Assembly (NCBI GenBank): GCA_000613065.1
Contig: CBZS010000212.1
Span: 1 to 47,669, forward strand
Source of the DNA: Richelia intracellularis
GTDB lineage: Bacteria > Cyanobacteriota > Cyanobacteriia > Cyanobacteriales > Nostocaceae
DNA length: 47,669 nucleotides
Direction: 5' to 3'
The position numbers were made by a program, and so were the translations under genes. Below, one piece after another: positions 1-9,667 of this stretch (position 1 is its first letter; every line of letters begins with the position of its first letter). A model generated the notes under the pieces. That model saw only the letters and a program-made list of their open reading frames with translations. It was not told where the DNA came from and did not search any database.

Positions 1-273
1 CGTACTGAATATACTCTTTGCCAAATTGGTATATTTGACTGGGATAAATTAGTTAATTTGATCTTGGTATTTACTTCTATATCTGGTAAATCTATCCCAC
101 ACAGGTTTATTTTGTCTTGATTATTTGCTAATTGTTGAGTTAATTCATATACATATCTTTCTAATCCCCCCTGGTGTGTGGGGAAACCAACCTAATCCTA
201 AGCATAAGATTGATGCTGGTGATAGTTGAGATTGTTTATTACGCAAATTTCTACTGAATGTGTTTGTTGTCAT
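1..273 (-). CDS. Glycosyltransferase family 4, N-terminal part (runs off left edge)
   Basis: The minus strand reads from an ATG at 271-273 to the window edge for 91 codons without a stop. Around residues 24-43 it has the pattern CLGLGWFPHTPGGLERYVYE, the usual first beta strand and GG-x-E-R loop of GT-B fold, family 4 glycosyltransferases, which transfer sugars from nucleotide-sugar donors in the cytoplasm. The sugar-donor-binding C-terminal domain lies outside the window, so donor and product cannot be inferred. It is transcribed divergently from the beta-propeller gene at 788. The start choice is reasonable because the sequence upstream of the ATG is AT-rich and non-coding. Confidence 0.75.
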
Positions 274-787
274 TTAATCAAGATTAATAATTATGTTTGT
301 GCTGGCATCCCAAAATTATTAATAACTTATTACAGTTCTTGGCATACCAATAGACAATCTCCTAGGGATTTATCATTTCTAAATATCTACATTTGTCATT
401 GAGATAAAGGTAAGATATTCAATCCAAAACTACTTATCAATTTATATATGAAAAACAGAATTTAGACACCCATGAAAATATCCCAACATTTGTGCAATAT
501 TTAGAAGACTATCGCTAAACGGAAAGAATGGAATGCTCCGGTTAGCCACGAACTATATATTTAGATTTATATCTAATCAAAAAGCCTTTATTATTGGTGT
601 GTCGATTTTTACTTTTTGACTAAAAAAACAATTTTTTTGACTAATAAGTACCAATTGGCATCAATTATCACATCCGGACAAAAACAATATATTTATATCG
701 TAAATTTTGTATTAATTTAATTTTTTTTATGTTTTTTTAGATAATTTAAATAGAAAAAACCCAAATGAATATAGGCATTTAAGTTTT
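274..787. other. Intergenic region between divergent genes
   Basis: About 510 bp of AT-rich DNA between two divergently transcribed genes. I see no coding frame of note and no RNA gene. It must hold both promoters. The only named motif found is a TCCGGA hexamer at 673-678, listed separately. Confidence 0.6.
673..678 (+). promoter_or_regulatory. TCCGGA hexamer (DIF1-like) upstream of beta-propeller gene
   Basis: TCCGGA lies 110 bp upstream of the ATG at 788 and is followed 10-20 bp later by TATA-rich sequence. In heterocystous cyanobacteria a TCCGGA box near -35 marks a class of differentiation-induced promoters. A six-base word is expected several times in 47 kb, and others occur inside coding regions here, so this is only a weak candidate. 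Confidence 0.2.
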
Positions 788-2929
788 ATGATCAATATAT
801 ACAAATTTTTATCTAAAAAACGATATTTGGGGTATAAAACAATTATCCTATTACTACTCATTATCTCGGGGATAATTACAATTTATTTTACTACCATAGG
901 AACATCGGCGATCGCTTATACAACTTCCTGGATTGGTAATAGTTTTGGTGGTGGTGAAAAGTGGGTACAAATCAAAATTGAGGATATGCAGGTTACGAGC
1001 AATGGTAAAATTTATACCAATAGTATTTGGGATGAAGCTGGTAGGGAAGTCGGTATTTATCACAATGGGGATGTTATTGGTAAAGCTGAAGATTTACATG
1101 GTTGGGGAAGACATGGTGGTAAAGCGATCGCAGTTGATGGAAAATATATGTATGTAGGGATGCAACAATCGGCGGAAAGTAATGCTCAAGGGGATTATCC
1201 TCCGTCGGGAACTACTTGGTATTGCGTCCGCAGATACAATTTAACTGGGAAACCCGCACCTTTTCCTGGGGGACGAGGTTGGGATAAAAGTATGTTGATT
1301 GTTAATACCAAGGATGCAATTCCGGGGTTAGCTGTAAGCCAAGGACGTTTATATGTGAGTGATGCAGCAGCTAACCTGATTCGTGTTTTCAGTACTAGTA
1401 ATTTTGGTAAGCAGATTGCAAATTTCCCCTTTTCTCATCCTGGTAAAATCGCCATCGACAGACGTAAAAACTTGTGGATAATTCAAGAAAATACCCACAA
1501 AATCCTGCATTACTCTCCCCAAGGAAAGCAATTACCAGAAACCATTACCAATGTAGAAAAACCAACTGCGAACGCAACTGATAGACGAGGTAGATTATTA
1601 GTTACAGATAATGGTGTGCGTCAGCAGGTGTTGATTTATGATATCAATCGTCAACCCCAGTTAATCGGTACTTTGGGGACTAAGGGAGGGGTTTATGCTG
1701 GTACCCCTGGTAAGGTTGCTGATTTGAAGTTCTATGACTTGAGTGGGGTGGGTGCAGATGCTAGAGGTAATATTTATGTAAATAGCGGGTTGTATGGTGG
1801 TACAGATTTACGCAAATTCTCCCCATCAGGAAAAATGCAATGGCAATTATTTGGCTTACATTTTGTTGATAATGCAGATATCGATCCCCAAACCGATGGT
1901 TTAGATGTATTTGCCAAACAAGAACGCTTCCGCATGGACTACAGTAAACCAGTGGGTAAGCAGTGGACATACAAAGCATACACCTTAAACCCCTTCAAAT
2001 ATCCCCAAGATCCTCGCTTACATACCTCCCCCACCTCTGTCTTCTTCCGTCGTATTGAAGGGAAACCCTTCATGTTCCTCACGGATATGTACAATAGTTT
2101 CCTGGAAATTTATCGCTTCAACCCCAAAACAGACGGGGAAATCGCTATCCCTGCGGGTATGTTTGTGGGGACGAATTCTACTGGTGGAAAAGTAATTTCT
2201 GGAAATTGGGTTACAGGGCAACCAAATGAAGGAGAATGGATATGGCGCGATCACAATGGTAATGGTGCTTTTGATCAGGGAGAATATGACAGTAGCCGTG
2301 ATTATCCTTACCTTGGTGGTTGGTGGGTAGATAGTAGAGGCGATGTGTGGAAAACTTTGCGGACTCATGATGGTGTGGGGATTCGTCATTACCCATTACA
2401 GGGAATAGATGTGAAGGGGAATCCCATTTATACCTACAGCACCATGGAGAAGCAGAAAACTCCCAGTATTTTCAGAGATTTACGACGAATTGAATACATA
2501 CCCGAAACCGACACCATGTACTTATCTGGGTTTACTAAAGAACTTCCAGCTACCCGCGATAATGCTAAGTGGTATGGTTCTGAGTTGGTACGTTATGACA
2601 ATTGGAGTACAAAAAATCCTCGATTAAGATGGCGGTTACAAGTCCCCTACAACCCCCAAGCAAACCCGGAATTACTTACAGCCAGTATGAGTGTGGCTGG
2701 GGATTATGTCTTTTTAGTCACCTTTAAAACAGCAGAGGTATATATTTATAGGGCTGATACGGGTAAATTGGTGAAGACTCTCAAACCAGGGAAAGAGGTA
2801 GCAGGTGAGAGTGGTTGGATTGATATTCCCTATGGTATTCGTGCAGTAAGTCGCAAGAATGGGGAATATTTGGTGTTTGTGGAAGAAGATTGGAAAGGGA
2901 AGGTGATTTTCTATAGACTGAAGCTTTAG
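788..2929 (+). CDS. Secreted or membrane-anchored beta-propeller (NHL-like) protein
   Basis: 713 aa. Residues about 1-45 contain a basic start followed by one hydrophobic segment (ILLLLIISGIITIYFTTIG), so the protein is a signal-anchor or exported protein. The rest has recurring blade-like strands of the type G-x-x-Y-V-x-D, for example GRLYVSDAAANLIRVF, RKNLWIIQENTHKILHY and GRLLVTDNGVRQQVLIYD, typical of NHL/SMP-30 six-bladed propellers. Near residues 488-500 DHNGNGAFDQGEYD looks like a calcium-binding EF-hand/dockerin-type loop. The function is unknown; it may bind a ligand or polysaccharide outside the cytoplasm. It stands alone, with the glycosyltransferase divergent to it. Confidence 0.75.
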   Translation: MINIYKFLSKKRYLGYKTIILLLLIISGIITIYFTTIGTSAIAYTTSWIGNSFGGGEKWVQIKIEDMQVTSNGKIYTNSIWDEAGREVGIYHNGDVIGKAEDLHGWGRHGGKAIAVDGKYMYVGMQQSAESNAQGDYPPSGTTWYCVRRYNLTGKPAPFPGGRGWDKSMLIVNTKDAIPGLAVSQGRLYVSDAAANLIRVFSTSNFGKQIANFPFSHPGKIAIDRRKNLWIIQENTHKILHYSPQGKQLPETITNVEKPTANATDRRGRLLVTDNGVRQQVLIYDINRQPQLIGTLGTKGGVYAGTPGKVADLKFYDLSGVGADARGNIYVNSGLYGGTDLRKFSPSGKMQWQLFGLHFVDNADIDPQTDGLDVFAKQERFRMDYSKPVGKQWTYKAYTLNPFKYPQDPRLHTSPTSVFFRRIEGKPFMFLTDMYNSFLEIYRFNPKTDGEIAIPAGMFVGTNSTGGKVISGNWVTGQPNEGEWIWRDHNGNGAFDQGEYDSSRDYPYLGGWWVDSRGDVWKTLRTHDGVGIRHYPLQGIDVKGNPIYTYSTMEKQKTPSIFRDLRRIEYIPETDTMYLSGFTKELPATRDNAKWYGSELVRYDNWSTKNPRLRWRLQVPYNPQANPELLTASMSVAGDYVFLVTFKTAEVYIYRADTGKLVKTLKPGKEVAGESGWIDIPYGIRAVSRKNGEYLVFVEEDWKGKVIFYRLKL

Positions 2930-3131
2930 GATAGTATGCGATATTTTACAGACAGTTAAAGTCTTTTTTATACAAAGTTGCATGGAGTTCCGGAGAAGGC
3001 TCCTACAGAGCCGGCTTGATATTACATACTATACTTGGTAAAGCCAAAACAACTGATTTGATGCATTAAGCTAGATTTGATGTTACTTTACCCTTCATTT
3101 GGTTTGCCTAGATGGAGGTTATAAATTAATT

Positions 3132-4254
3132 GGGTGCGACTCTTTTGGTAGTACGGAGTATGATATAAGAATAATAAATGACAAGTCAACCACAGTAGTA
3201 TTGACAGCCAAAAATGTACTTGATGGAATTGGCTTGTAAAAAGTGAAAAAACAGGAACAGTTCCACACCCTATGCAAGGATCTACATCAAATCAAGGTAT
3301 GTTTTGGTCACAAGCACGAGAACTATTTGAACAGATAGTTAGTTGGTTAGACTCAGACAGCATTTGTGGGTTAGAACACTCCCAGATAGAGAGTAACTTA
3401 CTTGAGAATGGATACGAACTATTGACACGGTTGTTACAAACAAAGATATTTTGATAAACCCACTCAAGATGAAATAGAGGGAGAGTGTGCAGGCACACAC
3501 TCAGTAAACAGAACACACAAGAAAAAATTGTCGCGGAAATTGACCACATTATTTGGCACAGTAATCGCCAATAGAATCGGTTATGGAGGAAGAAAGATAA
3601 ATACCCTATTTCCTTTGGATGGGGAGTTTAATCTACCAGCACAGCAATATTCTCTCTCATGGACTAAGACAGGGATATTATCCATGTGATTGAGTATTTG
3701 TGGAAAGCTGCATTTGTCTTTTATTCTCAGACTTCAACACAGGCAGAAGCTTGGGTGAGCAAACGTTTACAGCTTATCCTTGAAGGTAAATCAAGTTCAG
3801 TTGCCCCAGGTATGCGCCCCAGTGCGACTTTACCCAAACTCACCCCCCAAGAACGTAAACCCGTGGATACCTGTGCTAGATATTTACTTAACAATGCCAA
3901 ATACCTCAAATATGACGATTACTTAAAAGCTGGATTCCCCATGGCCACGGGGGTGATTGAGGGTGCTTGTCCCCACCTGATTCAAGACAGGATGGATATC
4001 ACTGGGGCTAGATGGACCATGAGGGGTGCTGAGCCTGTTTTACCCCTGGGTTCTTTATACATCAGTGGCGATTGGGATGAGTATTGGCAGTTTCATCTAC
4101 AACAAGAACATAAACCCAATCACCTGGCTTTGTACTCTAGTGGTATTATTCCTTTGATGAAGCAAGTTTTCAAAGCTCGTTGTTATACTACCCCTCCACC
4201 TCTTCCAATACCTGTCTAAGTTCCACTCCCCGTCTTCCTAAAAGAGTCGCACCC
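3132..4254 (+). mobile_element. ISKra4-type insertion sequence, copy 1, with 9-bp target duplication
   Basis: The ends are inverted repeats: GGGTGCGACTCTTTT at 3132-3146 and its complement at 4240-4254. They are flanked by the direct repeat AAATTAATT at 3123-3131 and 4255-4263, a 9-bp target duplication that fixes the boundaries. The element is about 1.12 kb and internally degraded. A truncated second copy is at 27241-27923. It inserted immediately 5' of the TIR-like coding region. Confidence 0.85.
3272..4219 (+). pseudogene. ISKra4-family transposase, fragmented
   Basis: Two blocks remain. 3272-3454 encodes an N-terminal piece (SQARELFEQIVSWLDSD). 3686-4219 encodes the C-terminal catalytic part with the family signature GVIEGACPHLIQDRMDITGA followed by RWTMRGAEPVLPL. 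Between them the frame is lost, with stops and a large internal deletion: intact ISKra4 transposases are several hundred residues longer. The copy at 27 kb reads GVIEGACRHLIKDRMD, so two residues in this motif have changed here. It cannot make an active enzyme. Confidence 0.85.
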
Positions 4255-4263
4255 AAATTAATT

Positions 4264-5700
4264 ATCGACTTCAAAATCTTCTACTCTTGGCAATCAGACT
4301 TGCCAAATGCAACAAATCGTGGATTAATTGGAAAAGCTCTTGATGATGCTGCGAAATCACTCCGTACAATATCAGGTGAACCAGTTCTTGACCGTGATAC
4401 TCGAGGTGTTCCTGGTTCACCTGATATTGCCAATACAATTTTTGACAAAATTGAGCAAGCTCAGGTCTTTGTCTGTGATGTTTCGATTATTAATCAGAAT
4501 AGTGAATATCGTGCTACTCCAAATCCCAACGTCCTAATTGAGCTGGGATATGCAGTGAAGACTTTGGGATGGGGAAAAATAATCATAGTTATTAATACAG
4601 CTTTTGGCACGATTGAAGAACTACCATTTGATATACGTATGAGGCGAGTTACTAATTATCATATCCCAGAATAAAATAGTGAACGTGCTGCAGAACGTAG
4701 AAAGCTGGAAGTAGCATTTACAGGAGCACTTCGTAATATTTTGGAAAAATTTGAAGTGCAAGATACTGATGAATTAATGCAAGCTTCTTCTATCAGTGAA
4801 CAAGCAAGATTAGCCGTTGAAAATTATCAGCCACATCAAGTGTCTTTAGTTCGTAGCTTCATGAAATGGTTACGGAATGAACTAGATAAACTAAATCCAA
4901 ATTTTTCGAGAGAAGATGTAGCTGATGAATTGCTAGTTCAAGCAATTGAGGAAACCAAAGAACTGGTAGTAGAATTTGCTCATCTTGCAGAATCAATAGC
5001 AACAATGAATAATTCCGAGGCAGCTCAATCTCTATACAAAAATTTTGAGCTTATTTTTGAACGTTACAACCTCCGAACGAATTTCTCTGGTAGTTATCAA
5101 ACAATTGATTTTGATTTTTATAAGTTTATTGGACATGAATTATTTGTCAAACTTTTCTAATTTTTGATTCGAGAAAGTCCCTGGCAACTAATCGCAGAAT
5201 TTATTGATGAAGAAATATCTGTTGTCAATTTTACAAGTGGGAAGCCTAAGTATGTCTCATTCTCTTATGTATCTAAATATATTGAATGATTGCAGATTCG
5301 TAAAAACCGCCTCAGCCCCAACAGAATATTACTCCATCCTGATATATTAAATGAACGGCATACACAAGCAGAACTTGCGGAAATAGTTCCAATGCAGCAA
5401 TTTATGGATGCTGACTATTTTTTGTTTTTACGTTCTGAATTTCAAGCTCCAACAGCTAGTCAGTGGGACCAATGGATACCCTGGAGTAAGGTTTACATGA
5501 ATCAAACACCAAGGTACTTGTTAAAAGCAGAACGTATTCAATATGCTCAAGAATTATTATTTCCTCTAGGTATAGATAATATTAATGATTTTCGATTAGC
5601 TTTAGTTCAGGCAATAGAGAAATTTGACAAAATGTTTACAAACGGTTTTCCTAATCATCTTTTTAGAACCTTCGATCCAAAAACTATTGGAAGTCGCTAG
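4264..5700 (+). pseudogene. TIR-like nucleotide-binding protein gene with three in-frame stops
   Basis: One continuous reading frame of about 479 codons is interrupted only by TAA at 4672, TAA at 5158 and TGA at 5287. There is no frameshift, so the parts join cleanly. The N-terminal third starts FKIFYSWQSDLPNATNRGLI and has VFVCDVSIIN and NPNVLIELGYAVKTLG. The N-x-x-x-E-L-G-x-A pattern recalls TIR-like and nucleoside deoxyribosyltransferase-like folds that handle NAD or nucleotides, often in anti-phage defence proteins. The rest is a helical region of unknown function. The ISKra4 target duplication abuts the first codons, so promoter and start were separated from the gene; the codon at 4264 is ATC where an ATG might be expected. 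Defence is inference from the domain type. Confidence 0.7.
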
Positions 5701-5833
5701 CACAGTATATTTAATAACAACTCAATCAAGAAAATTACTGCGTCTCCAGAAATTTTCCCATTTTAAATGCAAATATAGCAAGAGCCAATGGATAATTACT
5801 AATGGCTGATTATCATGAGCGATCGCAAATACA

Positions 5834-6667
5834 ATGCAAATAGACTGGCAAACTGCTGCAACCTACGAAGATATTCTTTATCACAAAGCCGATGGTATTG
5901 CAAAAATTACTATCAACCGTCCCCACAAACGCAATGCTTTCCGTCCCCAGACAGTATTTGAATTATATTCAGCCTTTTTAGATGTACGTGAAGATATTAG
6001 TATTGGTGTAGTTCTCTTAACTGGTGCTGGCCCCTATACGGATGGGAAATATGCCTTTTGCTCTGGTGGCGACCAAAGTGTGCGAGGAAAAGCTGGATAT
6101 ATTGGTGAAGATGGTGTACCTCGGTTAAATATATTAGATTTACAACGGCTGATTCGTTCCATGCCGAAAGTTGTTATAGCCTTAGTTGCCGGGTATGCGA
6201 TCGGGGGCGGACACGTACTACATTTAGTATGCGACCTTACCATTGCTGCTGATAATGCCGTTTTCGGACAAACTGGTCCTAAGGTCGGTAGTTTTGATGG
6301 GGGTTTTGGAGCTAGTTATCTTGCCCGCATTGTGGGACAAAAGAAAGCACGGGAAATTTGGTTTCTTTGCCGTCAGTATGATGCTCAGCAGGCACTGGAT
6401 ATGGGTTTAATTAACTGTATTGTACCTGTAGAACAATTAGAAGCTGAAGGGATTCAATGGGCAAAAGAAGTATTAGAAAAAAGCCCCACTGCCATTCGTT
6501 GCTTAAAAGCCGCGCTCAATGCAGATTGTGATGGACAGGCTGGTTTGCAGGAGTTGGCAGGTAATGCTACGTTACTTTACTACATGACAGAAGAGGGTGC
6601 AGAAGGTAAACAAGCCTTCTTAGAAAAACGTCCTCCCAATTTTCGTCAGTATCCCTGGCTGCCTTGA
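5834..6667 (+). CDS. menB: 1,4-dihydroxy-2-naphthoyl-CoA synthase (MenB)
   Basis: 277 aa, full length for the cyanobacterial family. A crotonase-fold enzyme that closes the ring of o-succinylbenzoyl-CoA to 1,4-dihydroxy-2-naphthoyl-CoA in phylloquinone (photosystem I quinone) synthesis. Seen: [15 protein letters not shown] near residues 27-41, the acyl-CoA/oxyanion segment [31 protein letters not shown], the catalytic-region [17 protein letters not shown], and the usual C-terminus [13 protein letters not shown]. The start is the ATG at 5834. A HIP1 octamer lies just upstream. The gene is monocistronic here. Confidence 0.96.
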   Translation: MQIDWQTAATYEDILYHKADGIAKITINRPHKRNAFRPQTVFELYSAFLDVREDISIGVVLLTGAGPYTDGKYAFCSGGDQSVRGKAGYIGEDGVPRLNILDLQRLIRSMPKVVIALVAGYAIGGGHVLHLVCDLTIAADNAVFGQTGPKVGSFDGGFGASYLARIVGQKKAREIWFLCRQYDAQQALDMGLINCIVPVEQLEAEGIQWAKEVLEKSPTAIRCLKAALNADCDGQAGLQELAGNATLLYYMTEEGAEGKQAFLEKRPPNFRQYPWLP

Positions 6668-6844
6668 TTGCCATATGGGTTCTACTGAATAACTGTACAA
6701 TGTTACTTTCTCACTGCTTTTAGGACACTTTCTAGGGAATACACTTATTTTCTGATTGAGAGAGCAATGCGTAGGGATTTCATTGGTGTCAACTTAACCC
6801 CCAATACCTTACAGATTCTAGCTTACAGCTTTTATCTGGGAATA

Positions 6845-6870
6845 AGTTCCAAGGCTAAAGCCTTGGAACT
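6845..6870 (+). terminator. Perfect 12-bp hairpin, likely terminator after menB
   Basis: AGTTCCAAGGCT at 6845-6856 and its exact complement at 6859-6870 are separated by two bases (AA), followed by the T-rich AGATTTGTTTT. It sits 180 bp after the menB stop in a 373-bp gap before mtnD with no gene. A strong hairpin plus T run fits an intrinsic terminator; it could also be a dispersed palindromic repeat. Confidence 0.5.
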
Positions 6871-7040
6871 AGATTTGTTTTAAAGACTTGACTCTGTTAG
6901 CTTTGAGCTTAATTTGAAACTAGTGAGCACTGCTAAATCCCTACGTGATTCCCACCAAAAGACTTTTTACCCAAGCCCTATCATACCGTATAATCTTTAT
7001 TGTTAAATCTGCTCAATAGTTGAGGAAATATACTACTATT

Positions 7041-7601
7041 ATGGCAATTTTGCAAATGGAAAATGGCGATCGCTACACAGATTTGCAAACTATTACCCAA
7101 GAGTTAGCTCCTCTGAATGTACAAATTAATCATTGGACAGTGGGAGAGAATTCCCAAGTACGTAACTTATTAGCCCAGGAAAGTCTTCAATATGAAGAAA
7201 AGGAAAGCGTACTTCAAGGCTTAGATAATTACTTCCAAGAGCTTCAGCAAACAGCAGGTTATCAATACCGCGACTTAATTGTGCTACATCCGGGTATTCC
7301 TAATTTAGATGAATTGTTGGCAAAGTTCGATAAAATCCACACCCATGCAGATGATGAGGTGCGCTACATAGTTGATGGGGAAGGAATTTTTGGCTTTCTC
7401 CGTCCTGATGGTAGCCAGGTGGAATTAACGGTACAAGCGGAAGAATATATCAATGTGCCAGCAGGTACAGAACATTGGTTTTATTTAACACCAGAAAAAC
7501 GGGTGAAAGCAATACGCTATTTTACTGGTACTGAGGGCTGGGTTCCTGAATATACAGGTACAGCAATAAAATTCCGTCAAACCACATCCTCTGTGGGGTA
7601 A
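7041..7601 (+). CDS. mtnD: Acireductone dioxygenase (methionine salvage)
   Basis: 186 aa from ATG 7041; an upstream in-frame TTG at 7020 adds seven residues but is less likely. The enzyme oxidises acireductone to 2-keto-4-methylthiobutyrate plus formate. Cupin metal ligands are visible: HTHADDEVRYIVDGEG gives His-x-His and Glu, and VPAGTEHWF gives the third His. First gene of a tight cluster mtnD-mtnX-mtnB with a 6-bp gap to the next gene. Its product is one transamination away from methionine. Confidence 0.93.
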   Translation: MAILQMENGDRYTDLQTITQELAPLNVQINHWTVGENSQVRNLLAQESLQYEEKESVLQGLDNYFQELQQTAGYQYRDLIVLHPGIPNLDELLAKFDKIHTHADDEVRYIVDGEGIFGFLRPDGSQVELTVQAEEYINVPAGTEHWFYLTPEKRVKAIRYFTGTEGWVPEYTGTAIKFRQTTSSVG

Positions 7602-7607
7602 TAAAGG

Positions 7608-8237
7608 GTGAAGCGGATTGTTTTTTGTGATTTTGATGGTACTATCACCGCAGAAGAGACTTTTGTTGCTGTTTTAAAGGAGTTTGCTCCTGAGGTTTCT
7701 GCTGAGTTAATGCCACAAATGTATGCTAGAACTTTGAGTCTCAGGGAAGGGGTAAGAAAAATCCTGGAGTCCATCCCCTCTGCTCATTATGGGGAAATTC
7801 TAGAATTTAGTCGTAACAAGGCAATTTGTCCTGGTTTTACCGAATTCCTAGATTTTTTAGCCACAAAAGATATACCCTTAATCATAGTTTCTGGGGGATT
7901 AAGGGGCATAGTAGAAACTGTTTTAGGTGATTTGACACAGCGTGTCCAGGCTATTTATGCAGTGGATGTGGATACCAGTGGCGAGTATTTAAAGGTATAT
8001 TCAGAATTTGAAGCAGATACAGAACTGGTAGCCAAAGTAAAAGTAATTGAAAAGTATGGTGCTGATGAAAACATTGCCATTGGGGATTCCGTCACCGACT
8101 TAAATATGGCACTACATACCCCCTTAGTATTTGCCAAAGCACCCCTCTGTAGATATTTGCAAGAGCATAAAAAACCCTACTTTCCTTGGGATGACTTTTT
8201 CCAAGTAGGCGATCGCTTGGTATATTTATGGAAATGA
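7608..8237 (+). CDS. mtnX: 2-hydroxy-3-keto-5-methylthiopentenyl-1-phosphate phosphatase
   Basis: 209 aa from a GTG start 6 bp after mtnD. HAD-superfamily phosphatase: the nucleophile motif is CDFDGTITAEETF near residues 6-18, motif II is IIVSGG, and motif IV is GDSVTDLNMA. It removes the phosphate from the MtnW-type product to give acireductone, the substrate of MtnD. The pairing with mtnD and mtnB supports MtnX over other HAD phosphatases such as phosphoserine phosphatase. Confidence 0.9.
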   Translation: MKRIVFCDFDGTITAEETFVAVLKEFAPEVSAELMPQMYARTLSLREGVRKILESIPSAHYGEILEFSRNKAICPGFTEFLDFLATKDIPLIIVSGGLRGIVETVLGDLTQRVQAIYAVDVDTSGEYLKVYSEFEADTELVAKVKVIEKYGADENIAIGDSVTDLNMALHTPLVFAKAPLCRYLQEHKKPYFPWDDFFQVGDRLVYLWK

Positions 8238-8247
8238 GTGTAATTAA

Positions 8248-8886
8248 ATGGACAGTCAGACAACCGTAGATGAGCGTAAGAAGTTAATCACTGCTGCTCG
8301 TCTGTTCTACCAAAGGGGTTGGATGGTGGGAACTGCGGGTAATCTCTCCGCACGTCAAGCAGATGGTAGCTTTTGGATTACAGCTAGTGGTAAGGCTAAG
8401 GGTGAATTAACCACCCGTGATTTTGTGCGCGTACATGGGGATGGTAAGGTGGAAGCACCTTATCCCAATTTAAAACCTTCTGCGGAAACTAGTATTCATC
8501 AAGCTATTTATAGCCTTTTTCCAGAAGCCATGGCTTGTTATCACGTTCATTCCATAGAAGCCAATTTGGTTTCTATGTTTGCCAAATCAGAAGATACTTT
8601 ACATCTCCCACCCCTAGAAATGCTCAAAGGTTTGGGAATATGGCAAGAAAATCCCTGTTGTCAGATGGCTCTATTCAATAACCATTTAGATGTAACCAAA
8701 ATTGCTTCAAAAATAGAAGTACGTTTTCGCAACCATCCACCAAAAATACCAGCTTTGTTAATTCGTAACCATGGTGTGACTGTGTGGGGTGCTTCCCCAG
8801 AAACAGCACTAAATTATATTGAGCTGGCAGAATATATTTTTCGTTATATGGTGGCAGCACATCAGATGGGCGAGAATTTTAGATGA
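8248..8886 (+). CDS. mtnB: Methylthioribulose-1-phosphate dehydratase
   Basis: 212 aa, class II aldolase/adducin fold. It dehydrates 5-methylthioribulose-1-phosphate. Seen: GTAGNLSARQADGSFWIT near residues 27-44, the zinc ligands in CYHVHSIEANL and IRNHGVTVWG, and the conserved LPPLEMLKGLG. It follows mtnX by 10 bp and ends the operon. A HIP1 site lies just after the stop. mtnA, mtnC and mtnW are not in the window; the phosphatase here may stand in for part of MtnC. Confidence 0.93.
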   Translation: MDSQTTVDERKKLITAARLFYQRGWMVGTAGNLSARQADGSFWITASGKAKGELTTRDFVRVHGDGKVEAPYPNLKPSAETSIHQAIYSLFPEAMACYHVHSIEANLVSMFAKSEDTLHLPPLEMLKGLGIWQENPCCQMALFNNHLDVTKIASKIEVRFRNHPPKIPALLIRNHGVTVWGASPETALNYIELAEYIFRYMVAAHQMGENFR

Positions 8887-9066
8887 TTGATATGATATGC
8901 GATCGCTACTTGTTAAATAAACCTCAAATAAAGCAATTTGTAGAGAAATAGAGATATGCCTACCCGTTTGGATTAAGAAAATGGTGTAAACTCCAAAAAA
9001 CCATTTTCGTAACGTTGCTACTCAAATCTCCTTCATGATGCGATGGATAATCCGCATCCATAAGGT

Positions 9067-9480
9067 TTAATCGGCGTTAAGATCAGCAATATACATACCA
9101 TTGTTCGCAACATGGTATGTAATTGATTCGCCTTTACCTTTAACTTTTACCTTCCAACCTGAAATTGGTCTGTATTCCCGCGTACAAATCTCACCAAAAT
9201 AAAATACACAAGGATTACTAAAGGTTTTCGGTGTTGCTTTATATATCAAGTATCTTCGAGGAACACCCAATTTCCCAGATGTATGTCTCATTACTCGTCT
9301 GGCAATTCTTCTGGGTAAGATAGCAGAATATACGTACTCAGGGGCAATAGCACGATTTACAATAACTCTTTGCGCGCTTGCAGAATTAATGGAAGTAAAT
9401 CCTGCCACACCAGATAGTAAACCTGTAACTAGTTGCATTGCTAAAATGCTACGTGCAGAATACTTGAGTGTAGATTTCAT
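9067..9480 (-). CDS. Small exported protein of unknown function
   Basis: 137 aa from the ATG at 9480. This start gives a standard signal peptide: MKSTLKYSARSILAMQLVTG, a hydrophobic stretch, then SASAQ as a plausible cleavage site. A longer frame from 9507 would place nine residues before the signal and is less likely. The mature part is basic, with two cysteines (NPCVFYFGEICTREY) that could form a disulfide. No family recognised. Convergent with mtnB; a TCCGGA word lies about 55 bp upstream of its start. Confidence 0.55.
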   Translation of the reverse strand: MKSTLKYSARSILAMQLVTGLLSGVAGFTSINSASAQRVIVNRAIAPEYVYSAILPRRIARRVMRHTSGKLGVPRRYLIYKATPKTFSNPCVFYFGEICTREYRPISGWKVKVKGKGESITYHVANNGMYIADLNAD

Positions 9481-9667
9481 AATTGTGTGTGCGAATTGAA
9501 TCAACACATTCGACTACAATTTGTCAATTCCCTATTCCGGAATTATAAAAGAGCGTAAAAGCTTATAGGGAAAAACCGAGAGCTATTGGGTTCTCACGAT
9601 GGCTCTGATGGGTAAAAAATGTGGTACAAGCCAAAACACTCAGATATAGGAGGAATTATTCTATGAC

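Noticed and set aside
7020-7040. TTG start for mtnD
   Set aside because: The ATG at 7041 gives the usual acireductone dioxygenase N-terminus (MAILQMENG).
9535-9540. TCCGGA upstream of the small exported protein as a heterocyst promoter
   Set aside because: No suitable -10 at the right spacing, and the word also occurs inside coding regions (for example near 10978 and 41177).
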